Shown: positions 15,273-25,169, numbered from the stretch's first letter. The stretch is 64,000 nt of DNA from Ignavibacteriales bacterium (GCA_021740915.1 JAIOYW010000009.1:1-64000), one strand, 5' to 3'. The notes: generated by a model from the letters alone, not told the origin. Numbers and translations are program-made.

Positions 15273-18263
15273 ATGCAGAAAACCGGTTCTGAATACCTGA
15301 TGGAAGACTTTGGAAGCAGGGTCAAAAAATTTCAGAAACTAATGAGGTTCAAGATAAGAGACATATTACTTGTCTCAAGTCTTTACGATAACTACCTGTT
15401 CGAGGAGGACGGAAGGTTATACGAACTTATAAGGGAAGAATACCAGAATCTGAATCTGAGTCATGCGCCGGAGATCACTCACGTTACAACAGGGGAAGAG
15501 GCGATTGTTTTAGCAAGGGAAGAAAACCGGTTTGACCTGATCATTACCACAATGCATATTGAGGATATGCACGTTGTCCGCTTTGCTCAGAAAGTGCGGG
15601 ATGAAGGGCTTAAGCAGCCGATAATCCTGCTTGCCTATGACAATTTCGAGCGAAAAGAGATTGTTCTGAATTACGATGCCTCTATTTTCGAGAGGATATT
15701 TATATGGCAGGGTGATTACAGGCTTATTATCGGTATGATCAAATACGTTGAGGATAAAATGAATGTGGATAACGATACTTCGGTTGTCGGCGTTCAGACT
15801 ATTATCCTCGTTGAGGATAACGTCAAATTCTATTCAACGTACCTTCCGATTATATACACTGAAATCTTCAAACAATCGCAGAGACTTATCTCCGAAGGAT
15901 TGAACATTACGCATCGTTTTCTGCGGATGAGGGCGCGCCCGAAGATTCTTCTCTGCACAAATTACGAAGAAGCCTGGACGTATTTCGAGCAATATAAGGA
16001 ATTTGTGCTTGGAGTGATCCTTGATATCAATTTTAAAAAAGACAATGTACGCGACCCAATGGCAGGTATCAAACTTGCAATTGAAATTAAAAAGCAGCAT
16101 GAAGATATTCCTATCCTTATACAATCGAGCAGTTTTGAATATGAATTACGCGCTTATGAGATCGGAGCTTCCTTCCTGTTAAAAAACAGTCCCAGACTTC
16201 TTGCTGAATTACGCAATTTTATGATAACGAATTTTTCTTTCGGCGATTTCGTATTCAAAAACGGGCAGGGAAAAATTGTCGGGAGGGCTGATAATTTAAA
16301 AACAATGATGGAACAGATAAGAACTGTTCCCGAGGACAGCATTTTATTCCATTCCGAGCGTAACCATTTTTCGAACTGGCTTAAAGCAAGAACGGAATTT
16401 TATTTGGCAAGTCAGCTCCGGCCGCGTAAGGTTGCCGATTATGGTTCCATCGAAGAGATGCGGATACATCTTGCCTCAACTTTGGAATCCTATCTGGAAA
16501 CACGTCAGCGCGGAATGATAACTGAATTCCGTAAAGAAGCCTTTAGCATGAAGAATACTTTTGCCAGAATAGGCGGTGGTTCGATTGGAGGCAAGGCAAG
16601 GGGACTCGGATTTATTAACACTCTGATAAATCACTACGGAATAAGGGAAAAATTTGATAATGTGGATGTTCTCGTACCTTCTGCTCTTGTGCTTGCCACT
16701 GAGGTATTTGATCAGTTTATGGAAGAAAACTACCTTTTGAATTTTGCACTCAATTCAGAAGATGATGAAGTTATACTCCAGCGTTTTTTGAATGCTCCGC
16801 ATTTTCCGCAGGATGTAATTGTGAAACTCAGGGAATTCCTTGATATTATCAGGGTACCTTTGGCTATCAGATCTTCCAGTCTTCTCGAGGATAGCCAGTT
16901 TCAGCCTTTTGCAGGAGTTTATCAGACTTATATGATACCGAACAACGACTCTGATCCTGAAACAAGGCTTTTTGAATTGCTTCAGTGTATCAAAGGCGTT
17001 TATGCATCCACATTCACAACGAAAGCAAAAGATTATCTGAAAGCGACCACATATCGGCTTGAAGAAGAAAAAATGGCGGTAATTATTCAGAGAATTGTCG
17101 GCTCGGAACGAAATGGCAGATTCTATCCTGAATTTGCAGGAGTTGCGAAGTCGTATAATTTCTATCCTGTCGCTCCCCAGAAAGCCACCGATGGAATTGC
17201 CCTTGTCGGACTCGGATTGGGAAAAACAGTGGTGGACGGCGGGAACAACGTACGGTTTTGCCCAAAATATCCAAAACATCTTCTGCAGTTTTTCTCCACA
17301 AAAGAGACAATAAAAAATGCACAGCAGACATTCTTTGCTCTTGATTTTAAGGGTCACCTCGATTCTTCTGGTGAGAAGAATCCTGATCAGTTAGTTAAAA
17401 AATACGATCTCTCCAATGCAGAAAAGGATGGGACACTTAATTATGTCGGGTCAACTTATTCCTGGGAAAATGATGCGATATACGATGGCATTTCGAGAGA
17501 CGGAACCAGAGTAGTAACTTTCGCTCCAATTTTGAAACATAAAATATTTCCTCTCCCTGAGATTCTTGTAAATCTGCTTGAAATAGGCACCTGGGGAATG
17601 GGCACACATGTTGAGATTGAATTTGCGGTTAATGTTAATGTGGCGCCGGGTAAGAAAAAAGAATTTGCAATGCTTCAGATGAGACCGCTTGTGCTTCAGA
17701 GGGAAGCTGCCGATATCAGATTGCAGGATTTCACTGCGGATGAAATAATTTGCAGCAGCAATATGGTACTTGGAAATGGAGTCCTGGACGAGATATACGA
17801 TATTATATTTGTCGATATTCATGGTTTCGACAGAAGCAAAAGTAAAGATACGGCACATGATGTAAGCATATTCAATAAATCTTTACTTGCTGAAAAGAAA
17901 CCGTACATCCTTATAGGAGTCGGAAGATGGGGAAGCCTCGATCCCTGGCTGGGAATTCCTGTCACGTGGGATCAGATATCGGGTGCAAGCCTAATCGTAG
18001 AAGCAGGCTTTAAGGATTTTCACGTTGCCCCTTCGCAGGGATCTCATTTTTTTCAGAACCTTACGAGTTTCCGAGTCGGGTATTTCACCGTTAATACAAT
18101 GGAAAAAAATGGTTATGTTGATTGGGATTGGCTTAACTCCGAAATACCATATAAAGAATTAAAATACGCAAAACATCTTCGTTTTAATGAACCGATTGTT
18201 TCCAAGATCAGCGGCTCACAGAATCTTGGCATTATCTTCAAACCTGGAAAAAACGTGAATTAA
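15273..18263 (+). CDS. Receiver and PEP-synthase-like (PPDK N-terminal) fusion protein
   Basis: 996 residues. Two response-regulator-like domains come first. The first (residues about 30-170) looks degenerate: LIITTMHIED has no Asp where one is expected. The second (about 187-330) begins ILVEDNVKFY and has the likely phosphoacceptor in GVILDINF. From about residue 435 a pyruvate-phosphate-dikinase/PEP-synthase nucleotide-binding domain follows, with GGKARGLGFI, IRSSSLLEDSQFQPFAGVY, FYPEFAGVAKSYNFYP and a final MLQMRPL. The phosphohistidine and PEP-binding domains of true PEP synthase are absent. It is probably a signalling protein or phosphotransfer partner rather than a gluconeogenic enzyme. 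Confidence 0.75.
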   Translation: MQKTGSEYLMEDFGSRVKKFQKLMRFKIRDILLVSSLYDNYLFEEDGRLYELIREEYQNLNLSHAPEITHVTTGEEAIVLAREENRFDLIITTMHIEDMHVVRFAQKVRDEGLKQPIILLAYDNFERKEIVLNYDASIFERIFIWQGDYRLIIGMIKYVEDKMNVDNDTSVVGVQTIILVEDNVKFYSTYLPIIYTEIFKQSQRLISEGLNITHRFLRMRARPKILLCTNYEEAWTYFEQYKEFVLGVILDINFKKDNVRDPMAGIKLAIEIKKQHEDIPILIQSSSFEYELRAYEIGASFLLKNSPRLLAELRNFMITNFSFGDFVFKNGQGKIVGRADNLKTMMEQIRTVPEDSILFHSERNHFSNWLKARTEFYLASQLRPRKVADYGSIEEMRIHLASTLESYLETRQRGMITEFRKEAFSMKNTFARIGGGSIGGKARGLGFINTLINHYGIREKFDNVDVLVPSALVLATEVFDQFMEENYLLNFALNSEDDEVILQRFLNAPHFPQDVIVKLREFLDIIRVPLAIRSSSLLEDSQFQPFAGVYQTYMIPNNDSDPETRLFELLQCIKGVYASTFTTKAKDYLKATTYRLEEEKMAVIIQRIVGSERNGRFYPEFAGVAKSYNFYPVAPQKATDGIALVGLGLGKTVVDGGNNVRFCPKYPKHLLQFFSTKETIKNAQQTFFALDFKGHLDSSGEKNPDQLVKKYDLSNAEKDGTLNYVGSTYSWENDAIYDGISRDGTRVVTFAPILKHKIFPLPEILVNLLEIGTWGMGTHVEIEFAVNVNVAPGKKKEFAMLQMRPLVLQREAADIRLQDFTADEIICSSNMVLGNGVLDEIYDIIFVDIHGFDRSKSKDTAHDVSIFNKSLLAEKKPYILIGVGRWGSLDPWLGIPVTWDQISGASLIVEAGFKDFHVAPSQGSHFFQNLTSFRVGYFTVNTMEKNGYVDWDWLNSEIPYKELKYAKHLRFNEPIVSKISGSQNLGIIFKPGKNVN

Positions 18264-18449
18264 CATCAAGCCGCATGGCAGTTGATCGCCCCGCAAACGG
18301 GCAGGCAGGGCGGCAAGTATCACATGTTTATAGAAAAACGCCCGACAAGAAGATCAATGACCCCGAAGCATAATTATTAATTGTCAATGGTTAATTGTTA
18401 ATGGAAAAATGACTCCTGCGGTAACGGACAGGTTTATTGGGCTGTGAGT

Positions 18450-18545
18450 TGCAAAGAGAAAAGATGTCTGAACCATGATTAATATGATTAAATGATTCAC
18501 ATGATGCTTTTTAATCCCGAAGGGATGAAATTATTATAGAAATGA
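18450..18545. repeat. Fragment of the large intergenic repeat family
   Basis: AAAAGATGTCTGAACCATGA, GATTAAATGATT and GATGAAATTATTATAGAAAT recur in the same order at the left edge of the large block at 25.2 kb and partly at 37.1 kb. This is an isolated left-end piece. Confidence 0.65.
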
Positions 18546-18651
18546 TCCCCCCCTTGCACTCCGCCCTGCCCTTCATTCCTCATCAGGATTCGAATATGTG
18601 TTAGAGAGACGGATCGTATCGAAGTGACTGTTCCCAAAGGAAATATGTTTT

Positions 18652-18674
18652 GTAGAGACATGCCATGTCTCTAC
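18652..18674. repeat. REP-like palindrome
   Basis: GTAGAGACATG and CATGTCTCTAC flank a single C: a perfect 11-bp inverted repeat. It is the same type as the palindrome inside the REP-associated transposase gene at 48165-48192 (both start GTAGAGAC and end GTCTCTAC). The rest of 18264-18795 holds GC-rich CTGCC/GGCAGG palindromes and no gene. Confidence 0.7.
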
Positions 18675-18795
18675 ATGATGCTCCCAGTTTTGCCCGCTTG
18701 CCCCGCCCTGCGGGGCAGGCAGGGTCAAACGTATCTCACGTTCTTTTTGTTCATAATCAATTTATAAACGCGCGATCTCCCCGGTTTTAAGTATT

Positions 18796-19374
18796 TCAAA
18801 TTGTTCTTTTTACCTCCCTTTCGATAATCAATTCTTCCCTTGAGCGATTTAAAAAGCGATCGAATTTGCTTTTATTTTTTATTAGCTCTTCACCGGTGGC
18901 ATATATTATATAAATATTTGAAACAGGGACAAAATGCAATTTTTTGTGTGCAATTGATGAGAGCAGAGACAACTCAGCATAGTTCATGAAAAAAAGAAAC
19001 CATTCAATGAAATTCAGTTTCCGGAAAGAAAATCCGAATTTGGAGGCGCTTTCCCGTTTCAGGTAAAATGTATTTCCTCGAAAAACCGCCTGAGGACTTA
19101 ATTTACCGCTCTCAATTTCTTCAGTCAGCTTTTTGATACCCTTTGCCAATTCAATAAGGACATGTCTTGGATTATTCAATCTGTTAAGGAAAAAATCCCA
19201 GGAAGTACCCAGATGTAAATCGTACTTTTGCTTCCCGATTTTCATAATAAAAAGGAACTCAGAATAGTATCGGTAGTAGCCTGAGATTTTGAGCAGAGGA
19301 GTCGTGAAAAACCGTGCAAGCCTGAATAGGATTACAAATGCTAAAAAATATAATACAATGGAAAATAGAAGCAT
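18796..19374 (-). CDS. Hypothetical membrane-anchored protein
   Basis: 192 residues with one strong N-terminal transmembrane segment (LLFSIVLYFLAFVILF) and a basic, largely soluble remainder with a second weakly hydrophobic stretch near residue 130. No recognised domain. Moderately weak ribosome-binding site. It is transcribed away from the PEP-synthase-like gene and is not clearly in an operon. Confidence 0.6.
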   Translation of the reverse strand: MLLFSIVLYFLAFVILFRLARFFTTPLLKISGYYRYYSEFLFIMKIGKQKYDLHLGTSWDFFLNRLNNPRHVLIELAKGIKKLTEEIESGKLSPQAVFRGNTFYLKRESASKFGFSFRKLNFIEWFLFFMNYAELSLLSSIAHKKLHFVPVSNIYIIYATGEELIKNKSKFDRFLNRSREELIIEREVKRTI

Positions 19375-19521
19375 CGATCCCCGTGAATTTCCAGAGAAAA
19401 AATATTTATTCTCCGTTAAACCTGTGTTACTATTTGGTTAAATAAAAATTAAATTCACAGACAGGTAAACCTGTAAATTAAGTCTAAAGATCAATTATGT
19501 CTGTTTTCAGCCTTATATCAG

Positions 19522-19866
19522 TTATTTGAGCATAGCCATTTTCCTAACCTCTTTCATTACTCCTGATTGTCCCTTTGCTTTGATGGAATAAAAATAGATT
19601 CCCGATGCAAGACTGCTTCCATTGAATAAAATTTCGTGAGTCCCGGCATCCATATCTTTCTCAAAAACAGTCAGAATTTTTTCGCCAAGCAGACTGTAAA
19701 TCTCAAAGACTACATTTGCATTTTCCGGCAGACTGAAACCAATTTTTGTTTCCGGATTAAACGGGTTCGGATAATTCTGCTCCAGTTTGAATTTACCGGG
19801 AGTTTCTGACAATTCAATCGCTCGTTTTATAATTGCTGATGAAATAATTTCCACCCTCCCATTCAT
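19522..19866 (-). pseudogene. Orphan T9SS sorting domain (truncated secreted protein)
   Basis: 114 residues, of which about 85 form a complete type A T9SS C-terminal sorting domain: NYPNPFNPETKIGFSLP, then FEIYSLLGEKI, ASGIYFYSIKA and the basic end KMAMLK. There is no signal peptide or cargo domain, and the first ~30 residues are a linker. Without Sec export such a domain cannot work in trans, so this is most likely the surviving 3' end of a larger gene, although the start has an acceptable ATG. Confidence 0.6.
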
Positions 19867-19966
19867 TTTTAGAAATCTAATTATATTTATTATTATTCAG
19901 TGGATATAATGTTTATGCAGATTTTCCGGGAATTAATTATATTAATCATCAACTATTCGGCTGGAA

Positions 19967-20941
19967 ATGATAAAGGATATTAATTACTGTCTTTTCGGGT
20001 ATAGTTTTTTCGAGGAACATCTCGAAAAACTTAAATCCCAGTTTACCGGTGTTTATGAAGGCAAAGACATCGAATTCCTTCACAAGATGCGCGTTGAATC
20101 GAGAAGGCTTCTTTCCGGAGTAAAGACCTTTGAGTGCTGTTTCCCGGAGGATGATGTTGATGAAGTGATTGTCAATTTCAAATCGCTCGCTTCTGCGCTT
20201 GGAAGAGCGAGGGATGCAGATGTTCAGACTGATACTATCAAAAATTATCTCGCGCATACAAAAAACCGCAACAGGGTTCTTGCTCTCGAAAGACTTGTTC
20301 TCAGATTGTCGCAAAAAAGAGCATTGCTTCAGGATCAGGTTATTACGGGTTATCAGGATTTTATAAACTGGGAGGATGAATTTAATATTCTCAAAACAAT
20401 CAGAAAGGAGTGCACTCTCAGAGTGTCTTCAGGAGATGTTACTCTCACGCCGGAGTTTTTTGAGAATATCGCTGAAAGAACAAAATTCTGGGTAGATATC
20501 ATTCATGAATTAAGTTATATGATCTTCGATCCGAAGAATGTTGAAGAATTGCATGAACTAAGGAAAGCAAATAAACAACTGCGTTATACTCTTGAAACTT
20601 TTATACCAATAATGGGCGAGGACTTTAAGCCTTTCCTCGATGAATTTGTCGAAATTCAGGATTCTATTGGTCAGATACATGATTATGATGTATGGATTGA
20701 ATTTCTTCCGCAGTTTATTAACAAAGAAAAGGACCGGACAATTAAATATTATGGTTCGGTTGGAAATTTTTCAGGACTTGAGAAAGGATTTATCGGCTTT
20801 TCCGAAATGCTTACAAGAGAACGCCGGAAGGAGTACAGTTATTTTATTCAAAAGTGGCGGGGACTTGAGAAGAGTAATTTTTTCGGCAGGCTTTTAGAAA
20901 CTGCGGGAATCAGCGACGAGCATTTTGCTTCTTCATTTTAA
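19967..20941 (+). CDS. CHAD domain protein
   Basis: 324 residues of all-helical CHAD domain, a polyphosphate-binding fold rich in conserved His and Arg. The first repeat carries FLHKMRVESRRLLSG and LASALGRARDADVQ; the second half has ELHELRKANKQLRYTLE and IQDSIGQIHDYDVWIE, the internal duplication typical of CHAD. No CYTH partner is nearby. It is followed by a strong bidirectional terminator. A role in polyphosphate binding or phosphate storage is inferred from the family. Confidence 0.9.
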   Translation: MIKDINYCLFGYSFFEEHLEKLKSQFTGVYEGKDIEFLHKMRVESRRLLSGVKTFECCFPEDDVDEVIVNFKSLASALGRARDADVQTDTIKNYLAHTKNRNRVLALERLVLRLSQKRALLQDQVITGYQDFINWEDEFNILKTIRKECTLRVSSGDVTLTPEFFENIAERTKFWVDIIHELSYMIFDPKNVEELHELRKANKQLRYTLETFIPIMGEDFKPFLDEFVEIQDSIGQIHDYDVWIEFLPQFINKEKDRTIKYYGSVGNFSGLEKGFIGFSEMLTRERRKEYSYFIQKWRGLEKSNFFGRLLETAGISDEHFASSF

Positions 20942-20950
20942 ATAAAAAAA

Positions 20951-20972
20951 AACCGGCAAAAGCCGGTTTTAA
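20951..20972. terminator. Bidirectional terminator
   Basis: AACCGGC (20951-20957) and GCCGGTT (20962-20968) form a stem with loop AAAA. It has A-rich sequence on the left and TTTT on the right, so it can serve both the CHAD gene (plus) and the small gene at 20994 (minus). Confidence 0.9.
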
Positions 20973-20993
20973 AAATCACTATAATCTACTAAA

Positions 20994-21092
20994 CTAATTT
21001 TTGGACTTTTTCGAATAGAAATAAAGACCAAGCAGCGGTATAGCAATCAATACAAGTAAGGCTAGAATCTTTGCCAGATAGCCTTCACCCAT
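20994..21092 (-). CDS. 32-residue single-pass membrane peptide
   Basis: Encodes 32 residues beginning MGEGYLAKILALLVL, with one transmembrane helix (about 8-26) and a basic tail ending SKKSKN. The ATG is preceded by a near-perfect Shine-Dalgarno, GGAGGAGG, 5 bp upstream, and the stop is followed by the terminator at 20951-20972. These signals make it a convincing gene despite its size. It resembles in layout small accessory subunits of membrane complexes such as CcoQ or KdpF, but I cannot assign a partner. Confidence 0.75.
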   Translation of the reverse strand: MGEGYLAKILALLVLIAIPLLGLYFYSKKSKN

Positions 21093-21353
21093 AATTCCTC
21101 CTCCAAGTAAATTATTAAAGGTACTTTAAAATAAATATTTTCTAGTAAAAAGATTGCTTCTAATAATCAAATGTGATTTAAATCTGAAGTTTATGGAAAG
21201 AATTGTGACGGAAGTCTGTTTATAATTGGTGAGTTCCCCTTAAAATCTCCCGCTAGGATAAAAATTCAGGTTGAAAGTCAGTTTAGGGTTAGCTTTTCCG
21301 GTGAAAAGCGAGGATTCTTTTTTGATCAGACTTAAAGATATCTGCGCTCCGGT

Positions 21354-23618
21354 TCAGTCTCTTTTTATTGTTAACCTGAAGATTGAACCTGAATTTTGTC
21401 TGCTGCGGGCTTCGATCTCAAAACCATACATTTCACAGTACTTTTTTACTATAGCCAAACCCATTCCCGCTGCTGCTGATTCCTTTTCCGGATTTGGTTT
21501 CTCTGCTGTAAAAGTACTGAACATTTTACCAGCGAAGTCGTCAGAAATTCCAATGCCTGTATCTATAACTTCTATTTTGATGCATTCTTTTTCTGCACGG
21601 GCTAAAACCAGGATTTCTCCGATTTGAGTGAATTTGACGGCATTATCTATGAGATGAGTGATGATCCTCTCAACCGGAAATTTCGGTGCGAATATTTTGA
21701 ATCCCTCACCCTCCGGTTTGGCGCTTATTTCCAGCCCCTTACTTATAGCTGCATTTCTGAATTTTCCGATAACCGGCAATAAAATATCGCTGATCATCTC
21801 GAATTCAACCGGCGAATATTTTTTTTCATCTGAATCAAGTTCAGCATATTCTGAAAATGTTTCCATAACATGCAGGATACGATGACCATCGTGAATGATT
21901 TTTCGCAGGGTGTCATTTTTCTGAAATATTTCCTCGTTCTCCAACTGTGTGCCATATTCCAGCAGCTCTTTAAGAGGGGAGCCCAGATTATTCGAAATAC
22001 AATTCAGAAAGCGTGTTTTCATTTTTTCTGCTTCTTCCGCTGAAATTTTTGCTTTGCGTAATTCTTCGAGAACTGAAACTTTAAGACTTATATCCTCGAT
22101 TTTTCCTTCCAGATATCCGGGCTGTGATCTTTTAGCTGGTATTTTCAGGCAATCCAAAACAACAGGAATCTGATCCTTCTTCTTTGAGAGGAAGATTGTT
22201 TCCATATTCCTTACTTTCTCTTCTTTTCGTAAGCGTTTGTTGAATGATGACCATGTTCCCGATGATTCAAAAAATGAGGACAAATTTCTGTAATCTATTA
22301 TCTCCTTTGGCGACCCGAAGCCGAGCAATTCAACAAACGATTTATTCACGTTCAGAAATTTGCCGTTCAGATCGCTTCTGAATAATGCTTCCACCGAATT
22401 ATTAAAAAAGTCGGCCAGTTCGTTCTCCCTTTCTCTGAGATTTTCTTCAGCCGTTCTTACATCGGTTATATCATGTAGTACAGCAATCCCGCAGATTATA
22501 TCATTATTCTTATCTTTTACCGGGTTAAAACCAATTGCAAAATCGGAAGTACTGATGGAACATTCAGTCTCTGAAGAAAGACTGTTAAATACATTGGCAG
22601 CATATTTTTTGATTTCTGAAGGGACTTCATTACCGAATATTGCAGAGATCGGCTCGCCAACGAAAGTTGGTCCGGCGAGGTTGATTTTCTCTAAAGCCCT
22701 GCCTTCAGCCAGTACTATTTTCATATCTGAGCTGTAAATAATTATTCCGCCATTCAGCAGCAATCTTGCTGACTGCCTATAGCTTTCGGCATAAGATTTT
22801 ATCCTCAGTTTGAGGACTTCTTCCTCATTTGTATGTTTGATAATACCAATAACACCGCCGATAACATCTTTCCTGCTTTCCGAGATTTTGAATGTAAGCT
22901 GATGCAGGAATCCTTCTATCACCTCATTTTCAGAATTCTGGAAACGGATATTCAGGAATTGTTCGCCTGCAGAATCTAATAATTCCTGGCATTTTTCCTT
23001 GTAATCCTGCAGCGAGATACTATTTATAAAACTGAAAAGGCTTTTGCCTTTCAACTTAGCAGCCGGCACTTTTATCATATCGCAAAAAGCATTGTTGCAG
23101 CCGATCACAATTCCCTTTTTATCGATGATGTAAAAAGGAGTCGGGATAAAATTAACAAGCGGATCAATTTCGGCGCCGATATTTCTTGCAGCCGCAATAG
23201 CATCGGCAAGGTTTTCATTCTTTTCAGATTGTTTTGCTGCCGGTTTCGAGAACAGGTGGTGCAGAATAAGCGAAAGTTCTCTGATAGAGAACGGATAGCA
23301 GATATATGAAAATGGATTTTTTGTATCAAGTCCAGGGATTATGTCGAGTTCGGAGAAATTACCGGTGCTTATTATTACCGGGATACCTGCCAAAAGCAGC
23401 CCTTTACCAGGTTTAAGCGTTATTCTGAACAGAGAGATAATAGATGCGGATATTATAAACATTCCCGGTTGATATCCAAGCGCTGTTTCTAAATCGGAAA
23501 GGGGATCAGTATAATTTTCGCTTACGTCAAAACCAAGATTTACAAGTTTGGCGCGGATATCGGAATAAAAGCGTTCATTAGGTTCAAAAACAGCTATATG
23601 TTTTTTTATTTCAGTCAT
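21354..23618 (-). CDS. Multi-PAS histidine-kinase-like protein lacking the phosphoacceptor His
   Basis: 754 residues. The N-terminal ~120 resemble a degenerate receiver domain. They are followed by three PAS-type modules (about 150-265, 275-390 and 395-510; the last contains FRSDLNGKFLNVNKSFVELLGF), a dimerisation helix and an HATPase domain with N box NAVKFTQ, GIGISDDFA and the G2-type loop AGMGLAIVKKYCE. The H box reads FLNCISNNLGSPL where kinases have SHELRTPL, so the histidine is Asn. ATP binding may persist without autophosphorylation. Monocistronic in appearance. Confidence 0.85.
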   Translation of the reverse strand: MTEIKKHIAVFEPNERFYSDIRAKLVNLGFDVSENYTDPLSDLETALGYQPGMFIISASIISLFRITLKPGKGLLLAGIPVIISTGNFSELDIIPGLDTKNPFSYICYPFSIRELSLILHHLFSKPAAKQSEKNENLADAIAAARNIGAEIDPLVNFIPTPFYIIDKKGIVIGCNNAFCDMIKVPAAKLKGKSLFSFINSISLQDYKEKCQELLDSAGEQFLNIRFQNSENEVIEGFLHQLTFKISESRKDVIGGVIGIIKHTNEEEVLKLRIKSYAESYRQSARLLLNGGIIIYSSDMKIVLAEGRALEKINLAGPTFVGEPISAIFGNEVPSEIKKYAANVFNSLSSETECSISTSDFAIGFNPVKDKNNDIICGIAVLHDITDVRTAEENLRERENELADFFNNSVEALFRSDLNGKFLNVNKSFVELLGFGSPKEIIDYRNLSSFFESSGTWSSFNKRLRKEEKVRNMETIFLSKKKDQIPVVLDCLKIPAKRSQPGYLEGKIEDISLKVSVLEELRKAKISAEEAEKMKTRFLNCISNNLGSPLKELLEYGTQLENEEIFQKNDTLRKIIHDGHRILHVMETFSEYAELDSDEKKYSPVEFEMISDILLPVIGKFRNAAISKGLEISAKPEGEGFKIFAPKFPVERIITHLIDNAVKFTQIGEILVLARAEKECIKIEVIDTGIGISDDFAGKMFSTFTAEKPNPEKESAAAGMGLAIVKKYCEMYGFEIEARSRQNSGSIFRLTIKRD

Positions 23619-23732
23619 ATTATCTGACGTTTTCCTGCAACTTAAAACGAAAATGAGTTTATTTCAACATAATATTCAAACTGCAATATAAACATTCCCG
23701 GCGCTGTGGAGATATTTCAAAACAGAAAATGA

Positions 23733-23756
23733 GGGGCTGACATTAAAAGCAGCCCC
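23733..23756 (-). terminator. Terminator of the second dehydrogenase gene
   Basis: Stem GGGGCTG (23733-23739) with CAGCCCC (23750-23756), read on the minus strand and followed by a T-rich stretch. It is nearly the same stem as the gdhA terminator. Confidence 0.75.
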
Positions 23757-23776
23757 CGGTATAATTTCTAAAATCC

Positions 23777-25096
23777 CTACAATTTATTTTCCCATCCTTC
23801 CGCCACAAGATTTTGAATTATCATATTTGCCCTGTGCCCAAAAATAGGATGCAGGGAAGCAGCATGATGATCCGCCAGTTTTATTGCTTCAAGTGCCGGC
23901 GAAAGTCCGCTTTTCTTTGAATTTCCAAGTACTTCGAGCGAAGTTTTATAGATTGAATGTTCCCATTCCTTATCGAGATGACGGTGGAAATACGGATCGT
24001 TATCAACATATCCGTACTGCTCGTTGGCGCAGTTTACTATGCCCATCCTGTTCGTAAGGAAATCGGGGATATATGTTATGCCCTTATCCATAAGAGCTTT
24101 ACCGTCTCTTTCAGGATTCTGAAGCTGATTATTTGCCGCACCGCATACAATTTTAGCTTTAAGCATTGGGATACTTTCGGGATTGATAATTGCTCCGGTT
24201 GCATTTGGAGCAAAGATATCGCAATCATGCCCGAAAATTGAAAGGTCATCAATTCCTACGAGTTCGGCTGTCATGTTTTTGCCGGAAAATTTATCTTTTG
24301 CCCTTTTGATATTCTCAGGATTGATATCGCATACAATTACATTCTTAACGCCTTTTTCGAAGAGGAACTGTATCATCGGGAGACCGACATTCCCAGCGCC
24401 CTGCATCGCAATTGTTTTATCCTGCAAGGTCCCGAGTCCGAGGAACTCAAGTCCCGCTTCCATCCCAGCAACAACTCCCATTGCAGTCGGAGCCGAAGGG
24501 TTTCCGCTTCCTCCTGTTTCCGGAGGAATGCAGGTGCAGAACCGTGTATGTTTGTATATTTCATACATATCCGGGGTGTTTGTCCCGACATCCTCAGCGG
24601 TGAGGTAAGCGCCTTTGAGCGAAGTAATAAATTCGCCGTATTTTCTGAAAATATATTTCCTGACTTCGGGATCTTTTCTGTCCACTCCCGGGGAATGTGT
24701 GATAATACCCTTGCCGCCTCCCCACCATAAACCGGCGAGGGCGTTTTTGCGTGTCATTCCTTCGGAAAGCCTGAGGCCGTCTGAAATAAAATCGCCGAGA
24801 TGTTCATAATCCCAGAAACGGACTCCGCCCTGTCCCTGCCCGCGGTTTGTTTTATGGATGAACGCGCCCAAAAGGGAATCGTATTTGTCCGTTAGTTCAA
24901 AGAATAATCCCTCGTGTTTGTTGAAATCACGTTTGTTATTCAGTATTTCCGCAGCGAGGTATTCAAATTCAGGGCGTGAGGAAATTAATTTTTCCTTATC
25001 GGCTGAATAGATAAAATAGAAACGATTGATTTTTTTCTTTTTGAGATCGGCAATAAATTCGGTTAGTGGTGTCCGTAAAAAATTGTCAGTAATCAT
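23777..25096 (-). CDS. Glu/Leu/Phe/Val dehydrogenase family protein
   Basis: 439 residues of the amino-acid dehydrogenase family, distinct from the GdhA at 0.3 kb. It has the catalytic-lysine loop LWWGGGKGII, LTAEDVGTN with the catalytic Asp, the NAD(P)-binding motif AMQGAGNVGLPMI and C-terminal GAANNQLQNP. The N-terminal ~90 residues are unusual for the family. GAANNQL is more like leucine/phenylalanine dehydrogenases than glutamate dehydrogenase, but substrate and cofactor cannot be read from sequence alone. Cytoplasmic; no operon partner. Confidence 0.85.
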   Translation of the reverse strand: MITDNFLRTPLTEFIADLKKKKINRFYFIYSADKEKLISSRPEFEYLAAEILNNKRDFNKHEGLFFELTDKYDSLLGAFIHKTNRGQGQGGVRFWDYEHLGDFISDGLRLSEGMTRKNALAGLWWGGGKGIITHSPGVDRKDPEVRKYIFRKYGEFITSLKGAYLTAEDVGTNTPDMYEIYKHTRFCTCIPPETGGSGNPSAPTAMGVVAGMEAGLEFLGLGTLQDKTIAMQGAGNVGLPMIQFLFEKGVKNVIVCDINPENIKRAKDKFSGKNMTAELVGIDDLSIFGHDCDIFAPNATGAIINPESIPMLKAKIVCGAANNQLQNPERDGKALMDKGITYIPDFLTNRMGIVNCANEQYGYVDNDPYFHRHLDKEWEHSIYKTSLEVLGNSKKSGLSPALEAIKLADHHAASLHPIFGHRANMIIQNLVAEGWENKL

Positions 25097-25169
25097 AGCA
25101 GGATTCCATTAAATTTAATAGATATTACAAATCTAAGTAAAAGAGGAATAATGCCAAATGGTTGAGAGT

